Source of the DNA: Ga0077555 sp963741565
GTDB lineage: Bacteria; Pseudomonadota; Alphaproteobacteria; Rhizobiales; Hyphomicrobiaceae
DNA length: 64,000 nucleotides
Direction: 5' to 3'
NCBI GenBank assembly: GCA_963741565.1
Contig: CAVUIK010000001.1
Span: 1 to 64,000, forward strand
Part shown: positions 1 through 7,857 of the stretch, piece by piece
How the letters are laid out: each line of letters starts with the position of its first letter
Numbering within the stretch: the stretch's first letter is position 1
Notes under the pieces: generated by a model
What the model was told of the DNA's origin: nothing
The model's input: the letters and a program-made list of their open reading frames with translations, nothing else
The model's database searches: none
Position numbers and translations under genes: made by a program

Positions 1-243
1 GCCAATACGTTGTTTGCGGCCACAGCTGACCTTAAGGGCAGCTCTTGCAAACGAAAGCCGGAAGGCGGCGAGGGCCGCTTCATTCTTGCCCCGGCCTCGA
101 CCTTGCCCCGGCCTCGCCCCCAAATCCGCAAACAAACTGATCGAGATCAAGGCGGACCCCCGCGTGCCCGTGTTGGCTGCCCTGTCAGTACGGATCAAAT
201 TGCGCCATGCAGTCTTGCGTCGCTTGTGAACACAGGGGGTGGA

Positions 244-1672
244 ATGCTCGATCGACAGGTTTTGGTTTATCCCGCAGTGGCCATTTTTGTGGGGGCGCTG
301 GGACTGTCCTGGTTCACCCACGGTCGCGGCGTCGTCCACAACGATCCGGCCCGTCACATCGCCATTCCCTCGCCGCTGACCATGCCGCTGCAGGTGCAGG
401 CAGCCTACAATGGTCGCGATGTCTTCTTCCGTTATCGTTGGCCATCGCCCACGCCCGGCATCTTTCATGATGTGCTGCGTTTCGAAGGCGGCAAATGGGT
501 GGTGAAAGGCGCAGCCGTTCCAGGCTCGCAGCCCGACGGCCTGCACGAGGACCGCGTGGCGATGATGCTGGACGACGGCAGCGTGCCGGAGTTCTCGCGC
601 TACGGCGGCTACATCACTGTCGGGCGGCGGCTGGCAGGCTTCAGCGACGAAGTCAGCGGCAAGGAGGTCGCGGCCCACCCCTATCTCGGCGCCAAGCTGA
701 AGCAGGACGAGCCGACCAAGTATCTGCCGGCCACCCGCAAGAGCATCGACGATTGGGCCTCGGTGGTGCCAGAAGACGAGCTGAAGGCACAACGCGCCGC
801 CGGCTATTTCCTGGATCTGTGGCATTGGCGCGCCAACCGCTCCAACCCCGTCAATCAGTCCGACGACCAGCTGGTGGCCGAGGCCCGTCTCAGCGATGCC
901 GGCAAGGGGATGTATGCCACCAACTGGGACGGCGAAAAGAAGGTGCCGCGCCTGATGTTCGATACCGCCAAGGCCGGTCATGCCGCCCTGAAGTGGGATG
1001 ACATCAAGTCCGGCAAGATCACGCAGGACAGCGCCTATGCGCTGCGTGAGGACATCGCAGCTCCCTTCGATGCGGCTGCGACCTGGAAGGAAGGCGATAC
1101 GCTTGCCACGCCGGATCGTCCGTCCGGGCGATGGCTCGCGCGCCGATATCAAGGTGCTGGGGAAGGCGCGTTGGGCCAACGGCTTCTGGGACGTCACGCT
1201 GTCGCGCAAGATGGATACGGGCAACCGCCTCGAGGATAAGATCCTGGTCGATCGCGGTGTCTATCATGTGGCGTTTGCCGTGCACCGGCAGGCGACGGGC
1301 GGTCGCTGGCATTATGTCTCGCTGCCGTACACGGTCGGGCTCGGCCGCGATGCCGACATTAATGCTGCGCGCTTCGAGGGCGAGACGCCAACTTGGGATC
1401 AGCCCGCCAAGCCCATCACGCTGTTCTATCCGGGACAGGTGAGCTGGGCCCACATCAACAGCGCCAAGCATCCCGGCGCCGACAAGGTGAAGGCCGGCGT
1501 GCCGGTCAAGTTCCGGCACAGCGAGGCCGAGCTGGCTCACTACGGCGTCGAGATGGAATTCAACGACGCGATCCGGCGGCAATGGCTGCTGACGATGCTG
1601 GCTGGCGTCTTGTTGATCGTCGGTTTCGCGGTTGCCCTCAATGCTACATTGAAGCGCGGACGGGGAGTCTGA
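244..1672 (+). CDS. Ethylbenzene-dehydrogenase-related haem-binding membrane protein (frameshifted)
   Basis: The reading frame opens at ATG 244 behind a GGGGGTGG ribosome site. An N-terminal membrane segment (about residues 5-22) is followed by a periplasmic-type domain like the haem-binding subunit of ethylbenzene dehydrogenase/DMSO-reductase-type enzymes, and a C-terminal membrane anchor ends the protein. The frame breaks near 1103: upstream sequence is in frame 1, while from about 1100 homologous sequence continues in frame 2 ('GSRADIKVLGKARWANG' onward). Removing one T from the TT at 1103-1104 restores '..GDTLPRRIVRPGDGSR..' and a 475-residue protein. Its likely role is a membrane-anchored b-type haem electron carrier. 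It is translationally close to the DUF2231 gene downstream. The family call is moderate; the frameshift is directly visible. Confidence 0.65.
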
Positions 1673-1674
1673 TC

Positions 1675-2235
1675 ATGGCGGCCTATCATGTCGTTCTTGT
1701 ACATTTTCCGATCGCGCTCTGGATGACAGCGACACTCGCAATCCTGTGGCGTGCGGTCTCGAACGGGCCGGTCGCGCTGGCGATCGACCGCGCCCTCATT
1801 CCGTTGCTGACGATCGGTCTCTTGTCCGGCATCGCCGCCATGACCGTGGGCCTGATGGTGTGGCCATGGGATGCAGTGTCGACATCGCCGATGGGGCGCA
1901 ATCACATCCTGCTCGCGGTCTGGACGGTCGCCTATTGGGCGCTGATGCTGGCGACGCGCTGGATCCAGGGCGAGGCGATCTGGGACGGTCCGGGGCGCTG
2001 GGTCATGGCGGGCCTGGCCATTCTCGGCAGTGGTCTGCTCGGTGTCACCGGTACGCTCGGCGGGCATCTCGCCGGCATCTACACCGATCTGTCCAAAGTG
2101 CTGCGCGCGCTCGGCTGGGAGGTGCATCGCACCTTCTACGTACCGAACATGACGCTGGTTATGATCGTTGCGGCGGCGATGGCGCTGGTGGCGCTCGGCT
2201 GGCTGGCGTCCCGGCGGGCGGCGAACGACGCATGA
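1675..2235 (+). CDS. DUF2231-like integral membrane protein
   Basis: The 186-residue protein starts two bases after the stop of the haem-binding gene. It has about four hydrophobic segments. An N-terminal 'HVVLVHFPIALW' matches the His-Phe-Pro signature of DUF2231 membrane proteins. His residues in or near membrane segments (HFP, 'GRNHILLAV', 'GGHLAGIY', 'EVHRTFY') could ligate haem, which would fit pairing with the upstream haem protein, but that is inference. The stop overlaps the next start (ATGA), so the three genes 244-2933 are probably one operon. Confidence 0.65.
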   Translation: MAAYHVVLVHFPIALWMTATLAILWRAVSNGPVALAIDRALIPLLTIGLLSGIAAMTVGLMVWPWDAVSTSPMGRNHILLAVWTVAYWALMLATRWIQGEAIWDGPGRWVMAGLAILGSGLLGVTGTLGGHLAGIYTDLSKVLRALGWEVHRTFYVPNMTLVMIVAAAMALVALGWLASRRAANDA

Positions 2236-2933
2236 GCAGATTGGGGGCCCACGCCGAGAAGCATAACGTCGACCGAATCGGATGGCTGCGGGCTGCGGTT
2301 CTCGGCGCCAACGACGGCATCGTCTCGACGGCGAGCCTGATCGTCGGCGTTGCCGCTGCGTCTGCCAAGCCGAGCGACATCCTGTTGACCGGTGTTGCCG
2401 GGCTGGTTGCAGGCGCCATGTCGATGGCTGCCGGCGAATACGTTTCTGTCAGCTCGCAGTCCGACACGGAGCACGCGGATCTCGCGCGCGAAACGCAGGA
2501 ACTCGCCGATAGTCCGGAGCTTGAGCGTGCAGAACTGGCGCAGATTTATGTCAAGCGCGGCGTTGATCACGAGCTGGCTGTCAGGGTTGCCGATCAGCTG
2601 ATGGCTAAGGATGCTTTGGGCGCCCATGCGCGGGACGAACTCGGCATTTCGGAGATCACCACGGCCCGTCCCGTGCAGGCGGCATTGACTTCGGCCGCCA
2701 CGTTTGCGGTTGGTGCGGCGATGCCCCTGGCCATGGTTCTGGTGTCGCCCAGGGACATGCTGATTGCGATCGTATCGATCGCCTCCTTGGGCTTCCTCGC
2801 CTTGCTGGGTGCGATCGGCGCCAAAGCCGGGGGGGCGGACGTCGTCAAAGCCACAGCGCGGGTTGCGTTCTGGGGTGCGCTCGCCATGGCGGCAACGGCC
2901 GGCATCGGCAAGCTGTTTGGCGCGGTCGTTTAA
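2232..2933 (+). CDS. VIT1/CCC1-family Fe(II)/Mn(II) transporter
   Basis: The 233-residue protein has the vacuolar-iron-transporter pattern. An N-terminal 'LRAAVLGANDGIVSTASLIVGV' region carries the conserved Asn-Asp-Gly in the first membrane helix, and 'AGAMSMAAGEYVSVSSQSDTE' is the hallmark second-helix/loop motif. A charged central helical region (about 75-135) and three C-terminal hydrophobic segments follow. The family exports Fe2+ or Mn2+ from the cytosol. The start codon overlaps the stop of the DUF2231 gene. Co-transcription with a putative haem protein suggests an iron or redox theme. Confidence 0.85.
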   Translation: MSRLGAHAEKHNVDRIGWLRAAVLGANDGIVSTASLIVGVAAASAKPSDILLTGVAGLVAGAMSMAAGEYVSVSSQSDTEHADLARETQELADSPELERAELAQIYVKRGVDHELAVRVADQLMAKDALGAHARDELGISEITTARPVQAALTSAATFAVGAAMPLAMVLVSPRDMLIAIVSIASLGFLALLGAIGAKAGGADVVKATARVAFWGALAMAATAGIGKLFGAVV

Positions 2934-3063
2934 GGTCCAGGTAAGACGCGGTTCGGCGATTGACCAGAACGCATGTCTCGGCGTCAACTCAAATGCAGCC
3001 ACTTCGGCTCCGCAAGCGCCAGTCGGAGGGTTTGTTTCGGCGACCGCACACCGAGGGCAGGTG

Positions 3064-3090
3064 TCCGCGGGCGGCCATTGACCGCCCGCG
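3064..3090 (+). terminator. Intergenic GC hairpin after the VIT gene
   Basis: CCGCGGGCGG, a 7-base loop, then CCGCCCGCGG form a perfect 10-bp stem 130 bases after the transporter stop. Only a short CTTT follows, so termination strength is uncertain. It separates the transporter operon from the DsbA-like gene. Confidence 0.5.
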
Positions 3091-3159
3091 GCTTTGCCGG
3101 CATCGTGCGAGATGAGCGCAGCAGGGTGAGACCTCGCCCCAGTCACGAAAGGAACAGGG

Positions 3160-3783
3160 ATGGCTGATCAGCCCGTCGTCCTCGAAATGTTCACCGACTA
3201 TGTCTGACCCTGGTGCTATCTCAGTACCGTGCGTATTGCGAAGCTGATCCAGAATTTCGACATTGTCGTCAAACTCGTCCATTTTCCGTTGCACCCTGAC
3301 ACCCCCGCGGAGGGGCGTGCGCTGCAGGATCTGTTTGGCGGCGGGCCCGGCGTCGTCGCCGAGAAGCAGGCCCGGATGAAGGGCCTGATGGCGGCCGAAG
3401 GTCTACCGTATGGCGTGCGCTCGCATACCTACAACAGCCGTCTTGCGCAGGAACTCGGGTCTTGGGCGGATACCGTCGACCACAGCGGTGCCATTCACGA
3501 CGCGCTCTATCGCGCCTATTTCGTCGACACGCGCAACATCGGCGACAGGGACGTGCTGCTCGAAATTGCCGAGAGCGTCGGATTGAGTCGGGCGGACGCG
3601 CAGACGGTCCTCGACAAGCGGTCCTTTCAAGACGCCGTCGATGCCGATTGGGCGAAGTCGCGCGCCTATGGCGTAACCGGTGTGCCGACGTTCGTGGCCG
3701 GCCGCTCCGGTATTGTCGGCGCACAGCCGTATGAGGCCATAGAAGGCTTGCTGGTTAGGGCTGGCGTCAAGCGTCGAGGTTGA
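3160..3783 (+). CDS. DsbA/FrnE-family thioredoxin-fold protein, probable selenoprotein (UPWC)
   Basis: ATG 3160 lies 7 bases after AAAGGA. The frame reads 'MADQPVVLEMFTDYV', then TGA at 3205-3207 (codon 16), then 'PWCYLSTVRIAKL', and runs open to 3783 (207 residues). FrnE/2-hydroxychromene-isomerase-type DsbA proteins have CPWC at exactly this point, so TGA replaces the first redox Cys. The remainder is intact family sequence, including 'YNSRLAQELGSWAD', 'HDALYRAYFVD' and the cis-Pro motif 'VTGVPTFV'. A stem-loop resembling a bacterial SECIS lies just downstream. The likely role is a thiol or selenol oxidoreductase in the cytoplasm (no signal peptide). The alternative is a TGC-to-TGA nonsense change or base error; a gene caller would start at GTG 3229 and lose the active site. 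Confidence 0.7.
3205..3241 (+). promoter_or_regulatory. Candidate bacterial SECIS element following in-frame TGA
   Basis: From the base after TGA (3208), CAGTAC (3222-3227) pairs with GTATTG (3233-3238), including one G-U pair, around the loop CGTGC. Two more pairs below a mismatch (3219-3220 with 3240-3241) extend the stem. The loop starts 21 bases after the TGA and has G at its second position, both in line with the usual bacterial SECIS pattern. A competing hairpin GGTGCT/AGTACC (3212-3217 with 3223-3228) could also form. It was identified by eye, without an energy calculation. Confidence 0.5.
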
Positions 3784-3819
3784 CGCAAGGCCACGGCCGC
3801 AGCTTCAGCGGGACCCAAA

Positions 3820-4230
3820 GTGACCGAATCAGAATTGCTGCAAGCCATCTACGCCTCGACGCAGATCATCATCAGTCTGTTCTCGATGTTTGTAACGATC
3901 GTGTCAGGATACATGGCAGGCTTGTATCTGTTCCTGAAAGATGCGCCGCTGGCGATCCGCGTGTTGGGATTTCTGCTCATGTCGATCGCTCTCGCCTTCC
4001 TCGGCGGTGCTGCAGCCATCCAGCAGGTTACGCAGGAGGCCATTTTCTCGGCCTGGTCCAAGTTGCCGAACCCGTCGATCCCGGTCGATGCGCTCCTCAA
4101 TCCGTTGCCGATGCCGGACGTGCTTGGCATTCCGTTGCGGGCGATCGGCGTTGCTCTCGGTTGGGCCGCGGCCGTCAGCGTATATGTGTCACTGGGTTAC
4201 ATGACGTTCTTCTACCGGTGGCGCAATTAA
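3820..4230 (+). CDS. Small membrane protein of unknown function
   Basis: The 136-residue protein has three or four hydrophobic stretches: about residues 15-40 ('IIISLFSMFVTIVSGYMAG'), 44-65 and 105-130. No recognisable domain is present. It starts 37 bases after the DsbA-like gene on the same strand, so it may be co-transcribed with it. The start is GTG ('gtgaccgaatca'). Codon choice and an uninterrupted frame support a real gene; the function is unknown. Confidence 0.55.
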   Translation: MTESELLQAIYASTQIIISLFSMFVTIVSGYMAGLYLFLKDAPLAIRVLGFLLMSIALAFLGGAAAIQQVTQEAIFSAWSKLPNPSIPVDALLNPLPMPDVLGIPLRAIGVALGWAAAVSVYVSLGYMTFFYRWRN

Positions 4231-4772
4231 CACCAGAATGCGGCCTCCGGGTTGAGGGTGGCGTCGACGCTGATCGGCGTCGGCAATGCTGAAACACGGA
4301 TGCCGCTGGCGTCGGCCTCATCGTCCCGCGGGGCGTTCAGGGCGGCGGCGCTTCGGCCCAATACTCTCAATTTCATCCTCGGCACAGCGCGCCGCAGGGC
4401 AGTTCAATTCTGCTGTCATCACGCGCCGAATTCCTGGGGGGGGGGGCGCAGCCCTGAGCCGATCCCTACAACTCGAGAAACCATTTGACCGTTGCGCTGC
4501 AGCATGAGATAAGGCGCATGCTCTGAAACGAGCACTTCCGGCGCTCCAGCCGCGTGAAGGGACACCTCGTACGGCTCACCAAGGCCTTGGCTCATAAGCC
4601 GAAACCTGCCGAGCCCGTCGTCTCCCCTGTTGAGCGCCCCGAACGACTTCCCATCGACAGCCCAGGCCACGCGGGGCGTCTCCAGAAGCGAGCCGCGTTT
4701 TTGCGGCCCCGGAGATGTGGCCAGAGCGCCCGCCGGTGCCCTCGTGTGCGGCCACACCAGAAAGTACCTCCT
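4231..4772 (+). other. Intergenic stretch with an 11-G run and a possible gene remnant
   Basis: No intact gene fits these 542 bases. A run of 11 G lies at 4436-4446. On the minus strand from about 4745 down to 4437 the translation reads like protein: 'VAWAVDGKSFGALNRGDDG', then 'GRFRLMSQGLGEPYEVSLHA', then 'EHAPYLMLQRNGQMVSRVVG'. It has no start and runs into the G tract at its 3' end. It could be the tail of a decayed gene, but I do not recognise the family. Confidence 0.35.
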
Positions 4773-6632
4773 TTGACAACGTTTCAAGACCTCGGTCTCG
4801 CTGAGCCGATCCTCCAGGCATTGGCCGACGAGGGCTATACCCAGCCGACGCCGATCCAGCTGAAGGCCGTGCCCGGCGTGATGGCCGGCTCCGACCTGCT
4901 CGGCATCGCCCAGACCGGCACCGGCAAGACGGCGGCGTTCGCGCTGCCGATCCTCCACCGCCTCGCCGCTGACCGGCGCGAGCCGATGCGGCGCGGTTGC
5001 CGCGTCCTCGTGCTCTCGCCGACTCGCGAACTCGCAACTCAAATCAGCGAAAGCTTCCGTGCATACGGCCGCCATCTCGGCATCACCGTTGCGGTGGTGT
5101 TCGGCGGCGTCGGCCATCGCCCGCAAATCCAGCAGATGGCCAAAGGTGTCGACGTGCTCGTCGCCACTCCGGGCCGCCTGATCGATCACATGGACGAGCG
5201 CCATATCACGCTCGAGGGCACAGAAGTGTTCGTGCTCGACGAGGCCGACCAGATGCTCGACCTCGGTTTCGTGAAGCCGATCCGACGCATCGTCTCGAAG
5301 CTCTCGCGTAAACGGCAGAGCCTGTTTTTCTCGGCCACCATGCCGCACGAGATCGGCGCGCTTGCCGCCGAGCTGCTGCACGAGCCGGTCAAGGTCTCGG
5401 TAGCGCCGACAGCGACCACCGTCGATCGTGTCGCACAGCGCGTCATTCTCGTCGAGCAATCGAAGAAGCGGTCGCTGCTGGTCGAGCTGTTCGCCGATCC
5501 CGCGATGGCGCGCACGCTCGTTTTCACGCGCACCAAGCGCGGCGCCGATCGGGTTGCTTCTCATCTCGAGGCGGCCGGTGTGAACGTTGCCGCGATCCAC
5601 GGCAACAAGAGCCAGGGCCAGCGCGAGCGGGCGCTCGAAGCGTTCCGCGTCGGCGAGATCCGCGTGCTGGTTGCGACCGATATCGCGGCCCGCGGCCTCG
5701 ACATCGACGAGGTCAGCCACGTCGTGAACTACGAGATGCCGGATGTGCCGGAGAGCTATGTCCACCGCATCGGGCGGACGGCGCGTGCCGGTGCCACGGG
5801 CACAGCGATCTCGCTGGTCGACGGCGAGGAGCGCGGCAACCTGCGCGAAATCGAACGCATCACGCGGCAGACGATCCTGGCCGAGGACCGTCGCGGCGAC
5901 GTCAATCTGGTGGCCGAAGCGGCGGGCTCAAAATCTACCCGCGGCGGACGTGGCCGCAGCGAGCAACGCGCCCCCGGGCGCGGCGGCGAGCGTGGCCGGC
6001 CGTCATTCCGCGGTGACCGCGGTGATCGCTCGGGCTCACGCCAAGGCGAGCAGCGCCGCGGTGGACATCGCGCTGACGACGCGCGCCCGACCGAGCATGG
6101 CGGCGCTCGCGCCGACCGCGCCGGAGAAGCACCCATTCGCGGCAATCCGCATCGCGATGAACGGGCGCCGCGCCGGGACAGTCGCAATGGCGACGCCCGT
6201 GGCCAGTCTGGTGGCCAGTCTGGTGGCCAGTCTGGCCAGCGGCCGGAGCGCCGCGATGATCGTCGCGATGCCCGCCCGGAGCGTACGGAGTCTCGTGGCC
6301 GCGACGCCCATCGTGATGGCGGCGCAAGCCGTGATCCAGGTGCGCGCGCAGACCGCGGCGAGGGCCGCCAACAGTCAGACCGCCGGCCGAACGACCGCGA
6401 TGGCCAACGCAGTCCCGCCCACGCCGGCGCCCGATCGGATCGTGCTCCCTCGAAGGGCGCCAATCGTCCAGCCAGCCAACAGCAGGCCGACCGGCCCGCG
6501 CGCGGCGGCGAAGACCTTGCGGGAATGCGGTTCATGAAGGACGGCGGCGATCGCCCACGCGGCAATTCCAACGCCGGCAGCCGCAGCGACCGGCGCCTGG
6601 AGCGCCTCGATCGCGACGGGCGCACGCGCTGA
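4773..6632 (+). CDS. rhlE: DEAD-box ATP-dependent RNA helicase, RhlE-like
   Basis: The helicase core has all the expected motifs in order: Q motif 'TQPTPIQ', motif I 'AQTGTGKT', Ia 'PTRELA', Ib 'TPGR', II 'DEAD', III 'SAT', V 'ARGLDI' and VI 'HRIGRTAR'. The family unwinds short RNA duplexes and acts in ribosome assembly or mRNA decay. TTG 4773 ('LTTFQDLGL') is chosen because homologs begin just before the 'F.DLGL' element. The frame is open further upstream but reads non-protein-like sequence. The last roughly 240 residues are a low-complexity tail rich in Arg, Gly, Asp and Ser, including three tandem 12-base 'GGQS' units near 6200-6240. Such tails bind RNA non-specifically. Confidence 0.9.
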   Translation: MTTFQDLGLAEPILQALADEGYTQPTPIQLKAVPGVMAGSDLLGIAQTGTGKTAAFALPILHRLAADRREPMRRGCRVLVLSPTRELATQISESFRAYGRHLGITVAVVFGGVGHRPQIQQMAKGVDVLVATPGRLIDHMDERHITLEGTEVFVLDEADQMLDLGFVKPIRRIVSKLSRKRQSLFFSATMPHEIGALAAELLHEPVKVSVAPTATTVDRVAQRVILVEQSKKRSLLVELFADPAMARTLVFTRTKRGADRVASHLEAAGVNVAAIHGNKSQGQRERALEAFRVGEIRVLVATDIAARGLDIDEVSHVVNYEMPDVPESYVHRIGRTARAGATGTAISLVDGEERGNLREIERITRQTILAEDRRGDVNLVAEAAGSKSTRGGRGRSEQRAPGRGGERGRPSFRGDRGDRSGSRQGEQRRGGHRADDARPTEHGGARADRAGEAPIRGNPHRDERAPRRDSRNGDARGQSGGQSGGQSGQRPERRDDRRDARPERTESRGRDAHRDGGASRDPGARADRGEGRQQSDRRPNDRDGQRSPAHAGARSDRAPSKGANRPASQQQADRPARGGEDLAGMRFMKDGGDRPRGNSNAGSRSDRRLERLDRDGRTR

Positions 6633-6654
6633 ACCCATCGCCGCAATGATCGTG

Positions 6655-6685
6655 GACGGGAGCCTTTTGGCTCCCGTCTTTTTTT
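6655..6685 (+). terminator. Rho-independent terminator after rhlE
   Basis: GACGGGAGCC, loop TTTT, then GGCTCCCGTC make a perfect 10-bp stem (6655-6678) followed by a run of seven or more T. It lies 22 bases after the helicase stop and is a textbook intrinsic terminator. Confidence 0.92.
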
Positions 6686-6753
6686 GGGCTCCAGCCAATG
6701 CTACGCTCTGCCGAAATAAGAAACGGCCAAACTAGATTGTCGGTGGAGGACCC

Positions 6754-7725
6754 ATGTGGAATTTGCTCACGCGCGGCATTGCAGGTGTCGCGTTCTTAAC
6801 GGTGCTCGGCGGTACGGCCAACGCGCAAGGCGCCGGTGACTGGCCCAACAAGACCGTTCGCTTGATCGTCAACTTCGCGCCCGGAGGCTCGGCCGACAAC
6901 ACCGCACGCCCCTATGCAGAACGCCTAACCAAGGCGCTCGGCCAGCAGTTCGTGATCGAAAATCGAGGCGGAGCGACGGGTGCGCTCGGCGCCGAAGCCG
7001 TCACCAAGGCGGCACCCGACGGCTACACGTTCCTACTGACGCCCTCGATTACGTTCGTGCTTGCCCCGCATCTGCGTAAAGTTCCGTTCGACCCGCTCAA
7101 GGATTTCGTGCCGGTCAGCCAGATCACCGACGGCACGCTGCTGATCGCGGTGCACCCGTCGATTCCTGTGACAACGGTTCCGGAACTCGTCGCCTACTCG
7201 AAAGCCAATCCGGGCAAGCTCAGCTGGGGCACGGCCGGTGTCGGTTCGTTCGGCCACATCATGGCCGAGTCGATGAAGCTCAATCTCGGCCTCGATTCGC
7301 TGCACGTGCCTTATCGCGGCGGCGGCGAATCGCTCGCCGATTTCCTCGCCGGCGTGCATCATATCCACGCGGACCCGAATACATTCCCCCACATCGCCAG
7401 CGGCAAGGCCAAGCTCCTCGCCGTCCTCGATCGGGAACGTCATCCGCACTATCCCAATGTGCCCCTCCTCAAGGAGATCTATCCGCAATTCGATTATCTC
7501 GTCTGGTTTGGCGTTTTTGCACCGGCCGGCACGCCGGCGGCGATCGTCAGGAAGTTCAGCGACGAGATCGCCAAGATCGGCAAGGACCCCGAGCTCAAGG
7601 CGAACTTCCTGAAAGTGGCGCTGACGACCGCACCGGGCACGCCCGAGAGCCTCGACGCGCTGTTGAGAAAGGATCACGCCCGCTTCGGCGAGGTCATCCG
7701 CAAACTCAACATCAAGACGGAATAG
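6754..7725 (+). CDS. Bug-family (tripartite tricarboxylate) substrate-binding protein
   Basis: The 323-residue periplasmic receptor has a signal peptide, residues 1-24 ending 'TANA'. The Bug pattern follows: 'WPNKTVRLIVNFAPGGSADN' (first ligand loop), 'VIENRGGATGALGAEAV', 'KAAPDGYTFL', 'WGTAGVGSFGH' and 'VPYRGGGESLADFLAG'. Members bind small carboxylates or similar organic compounds and deliver them to TctA/TctB permeases, none of which is in this window. The ribosome site is GTGGAGGA. A close paralogue follows at 7858, so this is a tandem duplication. The ligand cannot be told from sequence. Confidence 0.9.
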   Translation: MWNLLTRGIAGVAFLTVLGGTANAQGAGDWPNKTVRLIVNFAPGGSADNTARPYAERLTKALGQQFVIENRGGATGALGAEAVTKAAPDGYTFLLTPSITFVLAPHLRKVPFDPLKDFVPVSQITDGTLLIAVHPSIPVTTVPELVAYSKANPGKLSWGTAGVGSFGHIMAESMKLNLGLDSLHVPYRGGGESLADFLAGVHHIHADPNTFPHIASGKAKLLAVLDRERHPHYPNVPLLKEIYPQFDYLVWFGVFAPAGTPAAIVRKFSDEIAKIGKDPELKANFLKVALTTAPGTPESLDALLRKDHARFGEVIRKLNIKTE

Positions 7726-7753
7726 GCGCGCTTCAAGCCATCGGTTCCATCCG

Positions 7754-7790
7754 CCCGCTTGCGCTCTCCTGATCTGAGAGCGCGAGCGGG
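7754..7790 (+). other. Long intercistronic hairpin between the two Bug genes
   Basis: CCCGCTTGCGCTCTC pairs with GAGAGCGCGAGCGGG (15 pairs, one G-U) around the loop CTGATCT. No T-run follows, so it is more likely an RNA-stability or partial-termination element than a full terminator. Confidence 0.6.
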
Positions 7791-7857
7791 TTCGGCCGCT
7801 TCCAACGCCGTGCGTCGGATGCTATGGACACCGTGCATTCACAAGAAGGATATCTTC

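Noticed and set aside
3208..3228. Alternative hairpin GGTGCT/AGTACC directly after the TGA
   Set aside because: Its loop is only about 11 bases from the TGA and has no G at its first two positions, so it fits the SECIS pattern less well than the 3222-3238 stem; kept only as a competing structure.
4419..5765. Long minus-strand open frame opposite rhlE
   Set aside because: Most of it is the antisense shadow of the helicase core; only the part before 4770 reads like protein and is reported separately.
6190..6245. Tandem 12-base repeats that might suggest a repeat locus or CRISPR
   Set aside because: They are in frame within the Arg/Gly-rich tail of the RNA helicase and encode Gly-Gly-Gln-Ser units.
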